Shown here: positions 25,931 through 33,448 of the stretch, in pieces
How positions within the stretch are numbered: position 1 is the first letter of the stretch
Layout: each line of letters starts with the position of its first letter
Assembly (NCBI GenBank): GCA_949300425.1
Contig: CASGED010000079.1
Span: forward strand, 1-59,686
Reading direction: 5' to 3'
Source: an uncultured Bacteroides sp.
Lineage (GTDB): Bacteria; Bacteroidota; Bacteroidia; Bacteroidales; Bacteroidaceae
DNA length: 59,686 bases
The notes under the pieces: model-generated
Told to the model about the DNA's origin: nothing
The model's input: the letters and a program-made list of their open reading frames with translations, nothing else
Databases searched by the model: none
Position numbers and translations under genes: made by a program

Positions 25931-27285
25931 AATCCGCCCGAATTGCTGAAATGTATATAGTTATTCGTGTCTGCCCATAAGAAGAGATAGCCGAATGTTA
26001 TTTCAGCCAACAAGAATTCTTCTCTGGAAGCAAATGAATTTTCGTTTTTGCTTTGATAATAAGCGCCGTTGGTGTTCCGTTGCTGCATTCGTATCATTTC
26101 TTTTCCGCGTACCCGCATCCAGTCAGCGGCGGTTGGCTTCATTCCCTTGTCCAAACCAAAGCAATGGGCTATTACGTCCATCAGCCAATAATTGGATTGT
26201 CTGCCGGTTCCCCAATCGTTTCCTTCAGGGAAAAACATCCGGCAGGTGGCCTCGCCTTTTTCGTTGCGCACATACATGGTTTGTCCGTCAAACGATAAGT
26301 TATTCAGTGCATTGTAGATTCGATTCCCGTTAAATAATGAAACTCTTTTGGCTTTTTCTCCGGTCAAGGCATAGGGCAGTACATTGATGGCGTTTTGCAT
26401 AAATGCCACCATGTAATCTACATGGACAATGCCATGGTTGATAATTGTCCCGTTTTCTTCCATGTTGCTCCCTTGTAAAAAATCTTTTAGGCGTATACCA
26501 TTGATTTTCTTTCGGCTGTTTATATCCGAAGGCGAGGCATATGCCGAAAGTTGCAATTCCAATGCCCGCTGATGCCATGTGGCGGCGTTAGGATGTTGAG
26601 GAAACATAACCGTCGCTAATACCAGCAAGTCGGAATTCCATGCGTTTTCTTCTGATTTGCTGTCTCCTTTATAAATTACTTTTCCTGATATGTCTTTGTA
26701 GTAAGGAATATTGTAATTTAAGAAACGGTTAGCCTCGTATACGGTCATGTCATAAATGCGGGAACGTGTGACATCGTCCAATTCATCCCATAACAACCAT
26801 GCCGCAAAAGCGGTTTGAGAGGCCCACCATGCGCTTTGCCACAAGTTGCCCCAACCTTCTTTCTCACCGAGGCAAGCTTTATGCCGATAAGCTAATGAAC
26901 TGATTAGCTTAACAGTTATATCTCGTGCTTCGGATATTTTTACTCCGGTTATTCTTTCGTCATAAATATGGAAGCGCAATGCTGTAGCCAATGAGAAAGC
27001 CATGTGGCTGACGGGACGGATGTAATGTTCCGTGTTTCCTTTGAAGTCTAAATACGTGTCGGTTTGATTCCCATATCCTTTCACTTTGTTATACCAGTCG
27101 TTAACGGCATATTTCATTCCGTTTTGTAAAAGATATACGGCTTGTTGCGCTAAAGAGTCAGTCAAAATCTCAGTGTGAAGTTGTCCCCAATGAATGGGAG
27201 TCGCTTTTGGTTGTCCGTAGGATATAGCGGGTCTTAAAAATACCGATAAGCTGAATAATAGGAAACAAATATTTTTTAACTGCAT
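25927..27285 (-). CDS. Secreted protein of unknown function, possibly alpha/alpha-toroid lyase-like
   Basis: Exported protein of 452 residues. The start is ATG 27285 (MQLKNICFLLFSLSVFLRPA, signal peptide ending near SYGQ); an in-frame ATG at 27333 lies inside the promoter and is rejected. The body is helical and rich in Trp/Tyr: WQSAWWASQTAFAAWLLWDE (about residue 145), NGTIINHGIVHVDYM (about 275), and EEFLLAEITFGYLFLWAD near the end. The spacing of helices and the NGT/HG segment remind me of the toroid domain of PL8-type polysaccharide lyases, but catalytic residues cannot be assigned. I do not recognise the family. Convergent with the EamA gene; monocistronic. Confidence 0.6.
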   Translation of the reverse strand: MQLKNICFLLFSLSVFLRPAISYGQPKATPIHWGQLHTEILTDSLAQQAVYLLQNGMKYAVNDWYNKVKGYGNQTDTYLDFKGNTEHYIRPVSHMAFSLATALRFHIYDERITGVKISEARDITVKLISSLAYRHKACLGEKEGWGNLWQSAWWASQTAFAAWLLWDELDDVTRSRIYDMTVYEANRFLNYNIPYYKDISGKVIYKGDSKSEENAWNSDLLVLATVMFPQHPNAATWHQRALELQLSAYASPSDINSRKKINGIRLKDFLQGSNMEENGTIINHGIVHVDYMVAFMQNAINVLPYALTGEKAKRVSLFNGNRIYNALNNLSFDGQTMYVRNEKGEATCRMFFPEGNDWGTGRQSNYWLMDVIAHCFGLDKGMKPTAADWMRVRGKEMIRMQQRNTNGAYYQSKNENSFASREEFLLAEITFGYLFLWADTNNYIHFSNSGGF

Positions 27286-27330
27286 AAAGATAACTGTTTT
27301 AGTAACATGGTATCGTTTTAAACGTTTTGG

Positions 27331-27338
27331 CAAAGATA
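27331..27338 (-). promoter_or_regulatory. Promoter -7 box of the unknown secreted protein gene
   Basis: TATCTTTG on the minus strand (complement of CAAAGATA), 45 bp before ATG 27285. It fixes the start codon choice. Confidence 0.5.
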
Positions 27339-27436
27339 ATTGTAAAATACGAAACTACGCTTCTTTCCGGCAACATATTTCTTCTAATTATCGTCAAAAG
27401 GTATAATGCATGCGGGGTGACGAAACCTATGGGCAT

Positions 27437-27500
27437 AAAAAAAAGGAGTACCGCTGTACTCCAACCTTTGTTAACCTTAAAATCTAATACTATGAAAAAC
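27437..27500 (-). ncRNA. Predicted short RNA unit, copy 1 (promoter to terminator)
   Basis: On the minus strand a perfect promoter (TTTG at 27537-27534, 19-bp spacer, TACCTTTG at 27514-27507) should start transcription near 27500. About 40 nt later the hairpin GGAGTAC-AGCG-GTACTCC (27462-27445) is followed by eight U (27444-27437), an intrinsic terminator. The product would be about 64 nt with no conserved reading frame in its own direction. The opposite strand holds a 24-codon frame starting MKNTLQRYG at 27492, but it lies across the promoter. It could be a trans-acting small RNA or an attenuated leader. Confidence 0.7.
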
Positions 27501-27506
27501 ACGTTG

Positions 27507-27537
27507 CAAAGGTACGGACTTTTTCGATACTTGCAAA
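27507..27537 (-). promoter_or_regulatory. Promoter of short RNA copy 1
   Basis: Minus-strand TTTG, N19, TACCTTTG: a full consensus match, identical in layout to copy 2. Confidence 0.75.
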
Positions 27538-27600
27538 TAATCCAAATAAAAAAGTGTGTTTTATAACATGCTTTATGGCTTCGATAATTCCTTTAACACT

Positions 27601-27999
27601 TTATCCATTCTTTTCCAAGAGACGGAGTAAGAACTCACGTTGCAGGGAATAGTTATCACTATGTTGGTGGACATATTTCAGTAGCGTAATGCCTTCCTGT
27701 CTGAGTTTAGCTTTCAGTAAGGGGTTATCTTTTTCCACTTCTTCCTCCGAAAGGCGCAACATGTTTACGGCCGCCAGTTCCAGTTTGTCCAATCCGTCCG
27801 TTTGGGTGGCATGGCGTTCGATGAGTTCTTCGGCTTTCGTATTCAGCAATTCACGGGTGTCTATGCCCAATATTTGGCGGGTCAGGTGGTCATATTCCTC
27901 CCATTCCTTTTGCCTGATTTTCTTTTTGTGGAGAATGGCTTCCACAATCATGGAAACGATTTCCTGAATCATCCGTATCAAGTAGTCTTGTTTAATCAT
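27601..27999 (-). CDS. Small helical protein of unknown function
   Basis: Cytoplasmic protein of 132 residues, predicted all helical and charged, opening MIKQDYLIRMIQEIVSMIVE. That opening resembles DUF6483-type proteins (QDYL.R.I), but I am not sure of the family. There is no signal peptide or catalytic motif. It sits exactly between two copies of a 175-bp repeat; copy 2's terminator ends about 50 bp before its start, so transcription from the copy-2 promoter would reach it only if the terminator were read through. No other promoter is obvious in that gap. Confidence 0.7.
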   Translation of the reverse strand: MIKQDYLIRMIQEIVSMIVEAILHKKKIRQKEWEEYDHLTRQILGIDTRELLNTKAEELIERHATQTDGLDKLELAAVNMLRLSEEEVEKDNPLLKAKLRQEGITLLKYVHQHSDNYSLQREFLLRLLEKNG

Positions 28000-28048
28000 C
28001 TTTTCAGTTCCGAATTATATAATATGTAAATAGGAAACGTATGGGCAT

Positions 28049-28111
28049 AAAAAAAGGAGTACCGCTGTACTCCAACCTTTGTTAACCTTAAAATCTAATA
28101 CTATGAAAAAC
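28049..28111 (-). ncRNA. Predicted short RNA unit, copy 2 (promoter to terminator)
   Basis: Same design as copy 1: start near 28111, terminator stem at 28073-28056 (GGAGTAC/GTACTCC, loop AGCG), then seven U at 28055-28049. The transcribed part is identical to copy 1 apart from about one base, while the promoter spacer differs at several positions, suggesting selection on the RNA. The next minus-strand gene begins at 27999, so this unit may also act as an attenuator for that gene. Confidence 0.7.
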
Positions 28112-28117
28112 ACATTG

Positions 28118-28148
28118 CAAAGGTACGGACTTTTTGGAAACCTGCAAA
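28118..28148 (-). promoter_or_regulatory. Promoter of short RNA copy 2
   Basis: Minus-strand TTTG (28148-28145), N19, TACCTTTG (28125-28118). Confidence 0.75.
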
Positions 28149-28208
28149 TAATCCAAATAGAAAAGTATGTTTTATAACATGCTTTATAGCTTCGACAGGT
28201 CCTTTAAC

Positions 28209-28483
28209 GTTTCTCTCTTCCTAATTCTCTTTTAAGTTTATTCTTTTTCATGTCTTATGAGAGCTGTTTTCGATAAATATCGATAAAATGGTGTGGTTTA
28301 TCGTTTATAGGTTGGCGGTAAACTACTTCTTTTCGTAAATTCAATTTCTCCATTTACATTTGCAGAATTGCAGGCTGAATTTGTTTCCTTATAAAGTATT
28401 TTGCTGTTATAAAAAATATTAATACTGACTATTCGTCTTTGCAGTTTTTTGCGGGAGGCAACGTCTTAAATAAAAAACATAAA
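28209..28483. other. Intergenic region before the LytTR gene
   Basis: AT-rich, about 275 bp. The only promoter-like sequence is CGTCTTTG at 28433-28440, which deviates from TAnnTTTG in the first two bases. No gene or repeat seen. Confidence 0.4.
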
Positions 28484-29227
28484 ATGGATATGAACCTAAA
28501 CTGTGCAATTTTACACAATGATGAATCTGTATTGAGTCGGATGGAGGACTATGTGGAAAAGATTCCATTCCTTACTTTATGTGGATGTTATACAAATCCT
28601 ATTGAAGCGTTGCAAGCTTATTATGCGCAGCATGTGGATGTGTATTTCATCGGATTGCATTCTGTAGAGGATGGTAACATCGGCGGTATGGATTTTGCGC
28701 GTTTGTTGGCTTCGTCCACGCGGGTTATATTTTGGGCGGATACTGATGAATATGCGGCCGCTTGTTTCCGGTTGGATGCGTTGGATTATTTGTCGGGTGA
28801 TGTTCCGTTTTCCGTATTTTCACAAGCCGTCTTTAAGGCTGTACGTTGGTTTACGGGGCAGGACGAGAAGCCAAATGCGCTCGTTGGGACTAAGGAGCAG
28901 GATTTGCCGGTGATTTGCGTACGTGCCGATAGCAAGATTCTTCTCTTAAAGCTTGATAAGATTTCTTGTGTCGAGGGATGCGGTGACTATGTGAAGGTAT
29001 TTTGTACGGACTTGGAAAGGCCGGTGTTGACTTTGTGTACCATGAAATATATGGAAAGCAAACTGCCCGACACCGATTTTGTACGCGTACACCGTTCATT
29101 CATTGTGCAGAAGCGTTATATCCGCTCTATTGGCAATGTAATACAGTTGGTGAACGGGCGTGAAGTGCCTATTGGTGACGCGTATCGTAAACGCCTGGCC
29201 GATTATTTGTCGGGGCAGATGTGCTGA
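28484..29227 (+). CDS. LytTR-family transcription regulator with degenerate receiver domain
   Basis: DNA-binding regulator of 247 residues. Residues 1-130 have the fold pattern of a response-regulator receiver, but the phosphorylation site is lost: the position of the acceptor Asp is G57 (VYFIGLHS instead of the usual FLDI.MP), the acidic pair is replaced around H11-N12, and the conserved Lys is G105 (DYLSGDVP for DYLLKP). Residues 150-245 form a LytTR domain (KISCVEGCGDYVKVFC, FVRVHRSFIVQKRYI). It therefore probably does not respond to a histidine kinase and no kinase is adjacent. The start is ATG 28484 (28490 also possible); a longer frame from TTG 28439 would begin inside the promoter-like region. 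Confidence 0.85.
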   Translation: MDMNLNCAILHNDESVLSRMEDYVEKIPFLTLCGCYTNPIEALQAYYAQHVDVYFIGLHSVEDGNIGGMDFARLLASSTRVIFWADTDEYAAACFRLDALDYLSGDVPFSVFSQAVFKAVRWFTGQDEKPNALVGTKEQDLPVICVRADSKILLLKLDKISCVEGCGDYVKVFCTDLERPVLTLCTMKYMESKLPDTDFVRVHRSFIVQKRYIRSIGNVIQLVNGREVPIGDAYRKRLADYLSGQMC

Positions 29228-29253
29228 GTCCTGTCTGTATTGTTATCGTAGTA

Positions 29254-30468
29254 TTATTTCAGCTTGGCTCTCCATAGCTTCTCTCCGAATGTCAGGTTCA
29301 GGTGAATGTTCAGACGGCTTTCCTGCATCAGGTTGGAACGCGAATTAAGTTGCCTGCGCCATCCGATGCCGAGGGACAGGAATGACTCGTTGATGGGAAA
29401 GCTGGCCCCCGCATTGATTTCGGCATAGTACATCTTGCCGCCTCTTAATGAAATGTACGAGTTGCTGAAGCTGGCGCCACCCATCAGTTCGATGGAGCGC
29501 GGCTTGCGGGGCTGGGTGACGTAAAGTGTGCCGACGGATACCTTGTGTTGGTTTTCGTATCGGTATTGCGCGTCTTTTGATACGTTCCTGCTCCAGTCGA
29601 TATAGTGATAGTCGGCAGTCAGTGTCCAACGTCCGGTTTGCATGGCGATGCCTGCGCCGATGTGCATGGGTTGGTACTGCGGACGGCTGTGTTCCGATTC
29701 GTCTATCGTCTCGTTGGTGGACGAGTTGCTGTATCCCAGGCTGTTCTCCTGCCGTATGCCGATGGAGGGCGCGAAGGTCAGCCCCGTTTCCCAGGTCCGC
29801 CCTTGCGGGTTTCCCCAATTATAGTGCAGGCCAAAGTCTACATAGAGCGCGCGTTTCCGCGATTCATGTTCTACGGTGGCTCCTTCCTGCGTCTCGCTTT
29901 GCTTGGTTTTTCCCAGGATGATTCCGATGCTGTTTCCTATAGATAAATGGGGAGTGAGCTGGAAGGCGTTGGTGAGGAACGCCTTATACAGTCCGCCTTC
30001 GCCTTCGAAGTAGGAATAGAGGTAATTGTCCGGCTCGCCCACAATCACTTCCCGGGTGGAGATGAGATAGCCCACGCTGCTGTAGGGCGTCATGCCGACC
30101 AGTGTGTACCAGCGCGGCATCATCCGGAAGCCCATGACGAAACGGTTGGGATTTCCCGTGAAGTTAGCACTGCGTTCGCTCAGGAAGTGATAGCGGGCGT
30201 AGCTGCCCGTGGCGCCTACGTCGAACGTGAAGCAAGCCGTGTCCATGCGGGTAATGGCGGCAGGGTTCTGCGTGTTGAGGAAGCCTACGCGGTTCAGGGC
30301 GACGCCCGTTTGTCCCATGGCGGCATAGCGTCCTCCGTCGCCGGCGCTCAGCTCGCCGATGCCATACATGGAGGTAGGCAGGTTGGTCTGGTTTTGCGCC
30401 ATGCACCGCAGGCTGAAGAAGAGGGCGCACAACGTGATGTATAAGGCAGGATGTTTCATCATATTCAT
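29254..30468 (-). CDS. Outer-membrane beta-barrel protein (FadL/PorV-like)
   Basis: Exported protein of 404 residues. The N-terminus MKHPALYITLCALFFSLRCMAQ is a signal peptide. The following YGIGELSAGDGGRYAAMGQT and VGFLNTQNPAAI resemble the N-terminal plug of FadL/PorV-type barrels in Bacteroidetes, and the rest is alternating beta strands ending LNIHLNLTFGEKLW. It is 6 bp downstream of the DUF4270 gene and forms an operon with it. The two probably act together at the outer membrane; ligand unknown. Confidence 0.78.
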   Translation of the reverse strand: MNMMKHPALYITLCALFFSLRCMAQNQTNLPTSMYGIGELSAGDGGRYAAMGQTGVALNRVGFLNTQNPAAITRMDTACFTFDVGATGSYARYHFLSERSANFTGNPNRFVMGFRMMPRWYTLVGMTPYSSVGYLISTREVIVGEPDNYLYSYFEGEGGLYKAFLTNAFQLTPHLSIGNSIGIILGKTKQSETQEGATVEHESRKRALYVDFGLHYNWGNPQGRTWETGLTFAPSIGIRQENSLGYSNSSTNETIDESEHSRPQYQPMHIGAGIAMQTGRWTLTADYHYIDWSRNVSKDAQYRYENQHKVSVGTLYVTQPRKPRSIELMGGASFSNSYISLRGGKMYYAEINAGASFPINESFLSLGIGWRRQLNSRSNLMQESRLNIHLNLTFGEKLWRAKLK

Positions 30469-30474
30469 TCTTGT

Positions 30475-31794
30475 TTAGTTCTCATTATATACTTTGAATC
30501 TTACTTCCAGCTTGCAATGTCGGTCCAGCTCCAGCTCGTTGGTGAAGATGGCCTGGTCGAAGGTGGTGGCGGTCACGTCGTCCGTCAGGCTGAGCAACAG
30601 ACGCTGGCGGTGCATGCCGATGGCCCCGAAGTTGTTGCGGGCAAAGGTCGTGAGGTCGAAGGAGTAGTACGTGTTCTCGCCATACATCTCGTCAGTCACC
30701 AGGTTGCCCGTCTGCACCGTCACGCCGTCATCGCCATAGACGTAGTCCTCCAGCACGTTGTTCTCGTCCGTGATGTAGAGGCGCATCTCCGAGGGCAACT
30801 GGTTGATGCGCCCGTAGCTGTATTTCACCGGATAAAGATACAGTATGGCGCTTTCGATGGAGACAATCTCGCCCGCACTCTGCAGTCCGTTCAGGGTGGG
30901 GAACTCTATTTGGTTGTAGAAGCCTGTCAAGCCCTGCATGTACGCCCGTCCGCCCAGGTCGTAGGAGTGGACCGCGTTTTCCACGCCGCTCCGTATGGAG
31001 GCGAGCGGCGTACCCGAGCGGTCGTGCCGGATGCCCGTGTAGGCATTGTCAGTGTTCACTTGAAAGGTCAGGCTCTTGCTGGCGATGGTATTGCTGATGT
31101 CTTTGTAGTAGAGGGTGAGAGCCATGCTCGATTCGGTGACCAGATAGCCGGTAATGCAACTGCCGTCCGCCTCCGGCACAAAGGCCAGTCCGGGGAATTC
31201 ATTCTTGAAGTCGTCCTGGCTGTCGAACACCTCGTCTTGCGCCACCAGCCGTTCCAGCAGTTCTTCGCCCCACGCGTCGGGCAGGCGGACGTACGTCGTC
31301 TTCGACCTGCCCGGGCGGGGCACGAGCGTGAAGGTATGGAGAGGCGTCTCCTCCAGCGGAAGCCGGGTCGTGTTATACAGGTCTTCGTCGTCGGACAGGT
31401 CGATGGGATACTTCAGCGGATAAATGGCAATGCGCTGCCCGGCCAGCGTGTCGCCCCAATAATGGCCGGAATGGCGCAGGCGCAGCACCAGCGAGTCCAA
31501 CCGGTAGTTGTGGTTGTTGTCCGGCGTAAAGTCTGTGGTGGAGAATTCCGCATAGTACGTGGCGCGCACCTCGCCCCAGGTCCCGTCGCGGTAGCAGCCT
31601 ATCTGGCAGACGCTGTCGCCCCGTGTCACCATCGAGTCCATCCGCACGGTGCTGATGTCCACCACGCAGGTATCGGTAAAGTAGTTGCTGAAGGAGCTTT
31701 CCATCAGGCTGGCCCCAAGTTGCGAGTTGTCCTCCCGGCAGCCCGCAAGCAGACAGCCGCTTATAAGAATAGAATACAACGTCAGATGTTTCAT
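30475..31794 (-). CDS. DUF4270 family lipoprotein
   Basis: Lipoprotein of 439 residues. The start is ATG 31794 giving signal MKHLTLYSILISGCLLAGC with lipobox; the frame is open 54 bp further but without a signal-like sequence. Residues 35-75 (YFTDTCVVDISTVRMDSMVT, GCYRDGTWGEVRATYYAEF) and the repeated beta-rich blocks are typical of DUF4270. The protein is expected to be on the periplasmic or cell-surface face of the outer membrane. It is the first gene of a two-gene operon with a beta-barrel and is divergent from a Kelch/DUF4907 pair. Confidence 0.85.
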   Translation of the reverse strand: MKHLTLYSILISGCLLAGCREDNSQLGASLMESSFSNYFTDTCVVDISTVRMDSMVTRGDSVCQIGCYRDGTWGEVRATYYAEFSTTDFTPDNNHNYRLDSLVLRLRHSGHYWGDTLAGQRIAIYPLKYPIDLSDDEDLYNTTRLPLEETPLHTFTLVPRPGRSKTTYVRLPDAWGEELLERLVAQDEVFDSQDDFKNEFPGLAFVPEADGSCITGYLVTESSMALTLYYKDISNTIASKSLTFQVNTDNAYTGIRHDRSGTPLASIRSGVENAVHSYDLGGRAYMQGLTGFYNQIEFPTLNGLQSAGEIVSIESAILYLYPVKYSYGRINQLPSEMRLYITDENNVLEDYVYGDDGVTVQTGNLVTDEMYGENTYYSFDLTTFARNNFGAIGMHRQRLLLSLTDDVTATTFDQAIFTNELELDRHCKLEVRFKVYNEN

Positions 31795-31927
31795 ATTGAT
31801 ACGTTTATGCTGATTCGACGTGGCAAAGGAAGTCTTACTTCGAAACACTTCCTAATAAAATCGGCTAACGGCCCCTTGCTTTCGATAAAGCCGTTTACCG
31901 ACTGCAGGGCCCGATTGGTCGATACGG

Positions 31928-31959
31928 TTTGCACAGAACGCGCCGTGCGCTTACATTCG
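31928..31959 (+). promoter_or_regulatory. Candidate promoter of the Kelch-DUF4907 operon
   Basis: TTTG 31928-31931, 20-bp spacer, TACATTCG 31952-31959 (one mismatch to TAnnTTTG), ATG at 31990. Confidence 0.5.
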
Positions 31960-31989
31960 CAGCATTAATTTTTAATGGATTGACACAGT

Positions 31990-33039
31990 ATGAAAAGATT
32001 ATTTCTTGGAATCGCGCTTCTGTCCGCCACCCTCCTGTGCGGGGGATGTATGGAGGACGATGAGTACACACAGGGCGTGTGGCGGCGGATGTCCGATTTT
32101 GACGGTGTGGCGCGTTCGGGCGCCAGTAGTTTCACCATTGGCAACAAAGGCTATATCTGTTGCGGGTACCGAGGCTCTAACAAGGATTACCTCAAGGACT
32201 TATGGATGTACGACATCGACGGCAACTATTGGACCCAGTGTGCCGACATGCCCGCCGAGGCCGTGGGCCGGCATAAGGCCGCCGCGTTCGCGCTCGACGG
32301 AAAGGGCTATGTCACCACGGGCGCCCAACGGGACGAGCCGGACTTCCTGGCCGACACCTGGGAGTATGACCCCGAAGCCGACGCATGGACGCGCAAAGAC
32401 GACTTTGCCGGAGGCATACGCCGCGGCGCCTTGGGCTTTGCCATCGGGGGCTACGGCTATGTCGGCACGGGCTATGACGACAACTGGCTGAAGGACTTCT
32501 ACCGCTTCGACCCCAACGCGCCCCGGGGCAGCCAATGGACCATTGTCAACGGCTTCCCCGGCTACAAGCGCGAGGGAGGCACGGCCTTTGTCATCGACGA
32601 CGTGGCCTACGTCTGCCTGGGCGAGAACAACAGCAGCGTGACCAACGACTTCTGGAAGTTCGACGGCACGACGTGGACCCAGTTGCGCGACATCGCCAAC
32701 ACCAACGACGACGAGGACTACGATGACGATTACGCCATCGCGCGCTCCTACGCCGTGTCCTTCGTCATCGACGGGAAGGGTTACATCGCCACCGGGGGCA
32801 GCAGCGGAAGCGTAAGCGCCGACTACTGGGTGTACTACCCCGAAACCGACTTGTGGTATGGCGACAGTGACGACGACTTCACCCCACTGACCCAGGCCAA
32901 CAGCGGCGGCTCGTCGCGCAGCGTGGCGGCATCGTTCTCCACGGGCACCAAGGGATTCGTCTTGACAGGCGAATCGGGCGGAACCTATTTCGACGACATC
33001 TACCAGTTGCTGCCCTATGAGATGGAGGAGGCCGATTAA
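31990..33039 (+). CDS. Kelch-repeat beta-propeller lipoprotein
   Basis: Lipoprotein of 349 residues with signal MKRLFLGIALLSATLLCGGC (lipobox). Five or six Kelch repeats follow, each with the pattern F.IG..GYI..G followed by D.W.YD...W (for example LDGKGYVTTGAQ then DTWEYDPEADAWTRK; IGGYGYVGTGYDD; IDGKGYIATGGSS). This predicts a surface-exposed propeller for protein or glycan binding. It overlaps the DUF4907 gene by 23 bp, so translation is probably coupled. Divergent from the DUF4270-barrel operon, with which it forms a recognisable four-gene cluster. Confidence 0.88.
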   Translation: MKRLFLGIALLSATLLCGGCMEDDEYTQGVWRRMSDFDGVARSGASSFTIGNKGYICCGYRGSNKDYLKDLWMYDIDGNYWTQCADMPAEAVGRHKAAAFALDGKGYVTTGAQRDEPDFLADTWEYDPEADAWTRKDDFAGGIRRGALGFAIGGYGYVGTGYDDNWLKDFYRFDPNAPRGSQWTIVNGFPGYKREGGTAFVIDDVAYVCLGENNSSVTNDFWKFDGTTWTQLRDIANTNDDEDYDDDYAIARSYAVSFVIDGKGYIATGGSSGSVSADYWVYYPETDLWYGDSDDDFTPLTQANSGGSSRSVAASFSTGTKGFVLTGESGGTYFDDIYQLLPYEMEEAD

Positions 33040-33313
33040 CGCCGCCCTTGGCCTGCTCCTGCTCACCGCCCTTACGGCCTGCCGCGACGGCGGGCTGCGC
33101 TGCCATGTCGTAAGGGAAGGGGAGGGCTACGGCTACGTCATTCTGCACGCCGACGACACCCTCATCGTGCAGCCCTACATGCCCGCCGTGGGCGGACGAC
33201 GGCCCTTCACCACCCGCCGACACGCCCACGCCGTAGGCGAACTGGTCTGCCGCAAGCTCATGTCAGGCCGCTCGCCGATGGTCAGCCGCGGCGAAGTCGA
33301 GGCGTTGCGATAG
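33017..33313 (+). CDS. DUF4907 family small exported protein
   Basis: Protein of 98 residues. The N-terminal MRWRRPINAALGLLLLTALTAC is a lipoprotein-like signal. The mature part GYGYVILHADDTLIVQPYMP, then GGRRPFTTRRHAHAVGELVC, KLMSGRSPMVSRGEVEAL, matches the DUF4907 pattern of a short beta domain. It starts inside the 3' end of the Kelch gene (23-bp overlap, different frame). Function unknown; its co-occurrence with Kelch and DUF4270 suggests a shared envelope role. Confidence 0.8.
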   Translation: MRWRRPINAALGLLLLTALTACRDGGLRCHVVREGEGYGYVILHADDTLIVQPYMPAVGGRRPFTTRRHAHAVGELVCRKLMSGRSPMVSRGEVEALR

Positions 33314-33377
33314 AATTAGTTAGAGATGTGCCGTCTAATGAGCCACGATACTTGTTTTGAAGGAGAAATCTTGTGCG

Positions 33378-33409
33378 TTGGGTGAAATCCTAAAAAAAGT
33401 GTATCTTTG
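33378..33409 (+). promoter_or_regulatory. Promoter of mutS
   Basis: TTGG 33378-33381 (near TTTG), 20-bp spacer, TATCTTTG 33402-33409, ATG 33449. Confidence 0.6.
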
Positions 33410-33448
33410 TATTTGGTTTTTTAAATCAGCAAAAGAATTCTATACAGC

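Larger units (their letters stand above)
27424..27598. repeat. 175-bp direct repeat, copy 1
   Basis: About 90% identical to 28034-28208. Contains the complete minus-strand short transcription unit. Copies are 610 bp apart in the same orientation and flank the 27601-27999 gene. Confidence 0.85.
28034..28208. repeat. 175-bp direct repeat, copy 2
   Basis: Second copy of 27424-27598. Promoter boxes and terminator stem are fully conserved; substitutions are concentrated in the spacer and flanks. Confidence 0.85.

Noticed and set aside
27492-27566. 24-codon frame MKNTLQRYG... on the plus strand, present in both repeat copies
   Set aside because: It overlaps the minus-strand promoter boxes, and most differences between copies change the encoded residues. 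The conservation is better explained by the promoter and short RNA. No plus-strand promoter is visible.
30451-31968. 505-codon open frame on the plus strand
   Set aside because: Antisense to the DUF4270 gene with its clear lipobox and family pattern; the plus-strand protein has no domain and is a shadow of GC-rich coding.
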